From NCBI RefSeq assembly GCF_002878395.1, contig NC_061115.1:93768848-93832847 (forward strand): a DNA stretch of 64,000 nt, given 5' to 3'. The notes below the pieces were generated by a model. It did no database searches, was not told where the DNA came from, and saw nothing but the letters and a program-made list of their open reading frames with translations. Source of the stretch: Capsicum annuum. Taxonomy: Eukaryota; Streptophyta; Magnoliopsida; Solanales; Solanaceae. Both the position numbers and the translations under genes were made by a program. This document shows, piece after piece, positions 62,031-64,000 of the stretch; positions within the stretch are counted from its first letter, which is position 1; the number at the start of each line of letters is the position of its first letter.

Positions 62031-62924
62031 TATTTGTTTCTTTCTTATTAGAGAGGGGCCCACAGGGCTTATTTATTTAAAAGAAAAGTGAAGAGAGGGG
62101 AGAATGGAAAGCCCAAACCTTTTTTATGGGAAATTGTGATCTTCTTTACCTCTCATCCTCCCTCGATTATGGTTCAGAAAAGGGTCAACATAAGGATCTT
62201 ATTTTGAAGCAATCTCTAGAGTTTTTCCTTATACAAATGGGTCTTGTATGAAAACTAGATTTCACATTGATCTCCAAATATACGCTATTGGGATGGGATA
62301 GCTCCTACTAGATCTCCTCTCCCCCCAAAGAACCACATGTGTGAGTTCCTGAGCATACGGCTTAAGTGGCGAAGGTCCTTTCCTTCGCGCTTGGTAAGAG
62401 CTTCCCTATAGCCAAGCTTACTACTAGCCTAGCGGCTAGAAACAAGCTTTAACTGCGACTTCTCATCGTTTCTGTCTGCCTTATTTGATTACTCGAGACC
62501 CAAGTCAACACCGACAAAGCTATTTTGATTCCTTGTGGTTGGGTCGGCTTAGAAGCAAGCTACTTTTTGCCTATCTCATCCCCTTCCTACAGCTGGGTGA
62601 GCCTTTGCTTTTTAGATCGTCTTCTGCCCAATGCGGTACCCCTCATTTTTCGATTCCCATTGAGTTTACCTTATTCACAAGTTGACCCTATGGAAGCAAG
62701 AAAAGGCCATCTTGTGATATCATTCCTACCGAGACACGTAAACTCCCATCATGTCATATTTTATGAATAAAAAGGGGAATCCTACTCATCTATCATCTCT
62801 TCTCGTAGATCAGTTCAATTTTATGAAACGTCTAAGCACAGTTCACTAACATTGATCAATCAAAAGGTTTGTTGCCACTCCTTAACGCTACCTATTGTAT
62901 CATACCCAATTTTGGGGCGTTACA
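62031..62924. other. Mitochondrial-like spacer 5' of cox1, with possible LTR start at its right end
   Basis: No gene recognised. At 62,331-62,363 the minus strand reads AAGCCGTATGCTCAGG and CACACATGTGGTT, loosely like domain V of a group II intron. From 62,924 leftward (minus) TGTAACGCCCCAAAATTGGG looks like an LTR start that joins the gag remnant at 62,925. How far that LTR runs is not clear. Confidence 0.4.
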
Positions 62925-63907
62925 CAAACTCTCTCATACTTTGTATCCAAGATAGAAGTCGCTTACCTAACCAACCCATGGAAATGAACCTCATCATCAG
63001 TGACTGTCATAGAACCCTACTCCAATTTAGAGAAATGGTCTCTCAAATGATCCCTAAGGTTGTGCGATATATACTTCTCTAAGAACATCTTAGATAACTG
63101 AGCCTAAGAGAGAGAGAAAGATCCAACTGGCTTGGAACTCACAAAAACTTTCTGCCAGAGCTGAGCAGACAAGTCCAACTAAAATATGGTGTAATCCACA
63201 CCATGAGTCTCAATAAGGCCTAACCCACGAAGCCTATCTTCATAATCAGTCAAAAACTCAAATGCATCCTCTCCAGGAGCACTAGAAAACCTAGGAAGAG
63301 CCAACCTTAAGAATCTACCCAGCATCTTCGGCTCCTCAATAGACATAATGGGCTGGGTCATAATTGGTTGGGCGACTGCTGTCTGAACAACTGTCGGAAT
63401 AGGAGGAACCTCAACTCCAGGAGTTGCATCTGTATGTTGCACTCCTATCCCAGTAGTCTGTGAACCATCAACAATACCCAAGACCTGAACTAAAGTATCT
63501 CTAAGTTAAGAAGAAAGAATGAATCTTGGTGGATCCTAGCCTGGTCCCTAGCTAACCACTGGCTGAGGTGGAGGAGTCTCTGGCTCGGGTGCAGGAATAG
63601 GGTTGGGGGGAGGTCTACCTTGATCCCTAACTAGGGATAAATCACAGGTCTGGGTCTCAATACCCTCCTCATGTATAAATGTAGCTCGAGTCCTAGGCAT
63701 CTAAGAAAGAGTAAAGTCAAGAGAATATCCATCAAACCAACTCAAACTCTTAGCATGATATAAGTGAAAGAATTGAGGGACTCCTAAAAATGTCTTATAG
63801 CCTTCCGAAGAAAAGAAACAAACGTTAACATTCCAATCCTCAGGACTCTATTAGACACTTGCTCTTGTACCATTAATATTGATGAAACCTAGGCTCTGAT
63901 ACTAATT
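62925..63907 (-). mobile_element. Internal part of a minus-strand gypsy element (gag only, deleted)
   Basis: About 980 bp between an LTR-like start (62,924) and the primer site of a 5' LTR (63,908). It contains only gag; everything after the capsid region is missing. The primer site on the minus strand is TTAGTATCAGAGCCT (63,890-63,905 region). Confidence 0.78.
62930..63700 (-). pseudogene. Gypsy gag pseudogene (minus strand, truncated)
   Basis: Starts MPRTRATFIHEEGIETQ at 63,700, a Pro-rich N-terminal stretch with two stops (about 63,550), then LGIVDGSQTTGIGVQ and the 100-codon open block 63,179-63,481 with FLRLALPRFSSAPGEDAFEF and LRGLGLIETHGVDY. LWQKVFVSSKPVGSFSLS, MFLEKYI and SMTVTDDEV follow in shifted frames, ending ILDTKYERV at about 62,930. 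This is the Retrotrans_gag core of a Ty3/gypsy family different from those at 28,337 and 52,371. Confidence 0.88.
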
Positions 63908-64000
63908 TGTCATGATCTAACTTCCTAGTTATGATGGCACCTACCATAACCCACCAGTAGTTAAGCCAACACTGTAACCCGAAGCTAATATAATGGGTTA
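63908..64000 (-). mobile_element. 5' LTR (partial) of the minus-strand gypsy element
   Basis: On the minus strand the LTR ends GATCATGACA at 63,908, next to the primer site. The rest runs beyond the window. Confidence 0.7.

Noticed and set aside
62322..62366. Complete domain V of a mitochondrial group II intron
   Set aside because: Only parts resemble the consensus; the loop and right arm do not pair well, so it is mentioned only as a possibility.

Overview
The window looks like plant nuclear heterochromatin from the nightshade family (Solanaceae). Capsicum is my best guess, but that is an inference from the transposon families and was not tested by search. It is AT-rich and has no intact ordinary gene. 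It is built from nested transposable elements, one decayed intron-containing plant gene and a block of organelle-derived DNA.

Left part (1-37,500). The host layer is one old Mutator-like element (MULE). Its plus-strand gene is a DUF1985/Ulp1-like protease pseudogene (6,869-10,294). Its minus-strand gene is a MuDR-type transposase, now in three pieces (24,340-25,723, 35,541-35,764 and 36,811-37,467). Between the two converging genes lie hairpin-forming minisatellites and a ~164-bp tandem array. Four insertions break it: a minus-strand non-autonomous LTR element (1-6,868), a copia element (11,471-22,124) that itself carries a solo gypsy LTR (14,551-17,390), a gypsy chromovirus-like element (25,724-35,540), and a Tourist-like non-autonomous DNA transposon (35,765-36,810). 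Target-site duplications are visible for four of these five insertions.

Middle (37,500-42,890). Low-complexity flank is followed by a minus-strand spermidine synthase pseudogene (39,316-41,621). It keeps eight recognisable exons and its introns, but has nonsense, frameshift and splice-site lesions.

Right part (42,890-62,900). This is organelle-derived DNA on the minus strand: mitochondrial ccmFN, a trnP fragment, a long unassigned mitochondrial-like stretch, plastid ndhB, rps7 and the rps12 end, then mitochondrial cox1. A third gypsy element (49,660-58,189) sits exactly inside domain V of the ndhB group II intron, with a perfect 5-bp duplication. Plastid genes lying directly beside cox1 suggest that a mitochondrial fragment already carrying plastid DNA moved to the nucleus.

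Right edge (62,925-64,000). A minus-strand gypsy gag remnant runs out of the window.

Points that stand out: a stem-loop at nearly the same distance from the LTR end in otherwise different gypsy LTR families; a dispersed GGGACCNGGTCCC palindrome throughout the copia element; a copia element that has lost RT and integrase but keeps a separate downstream ORF; and self-complementary minisatellites in both major introns of the Ulp1-like gene.
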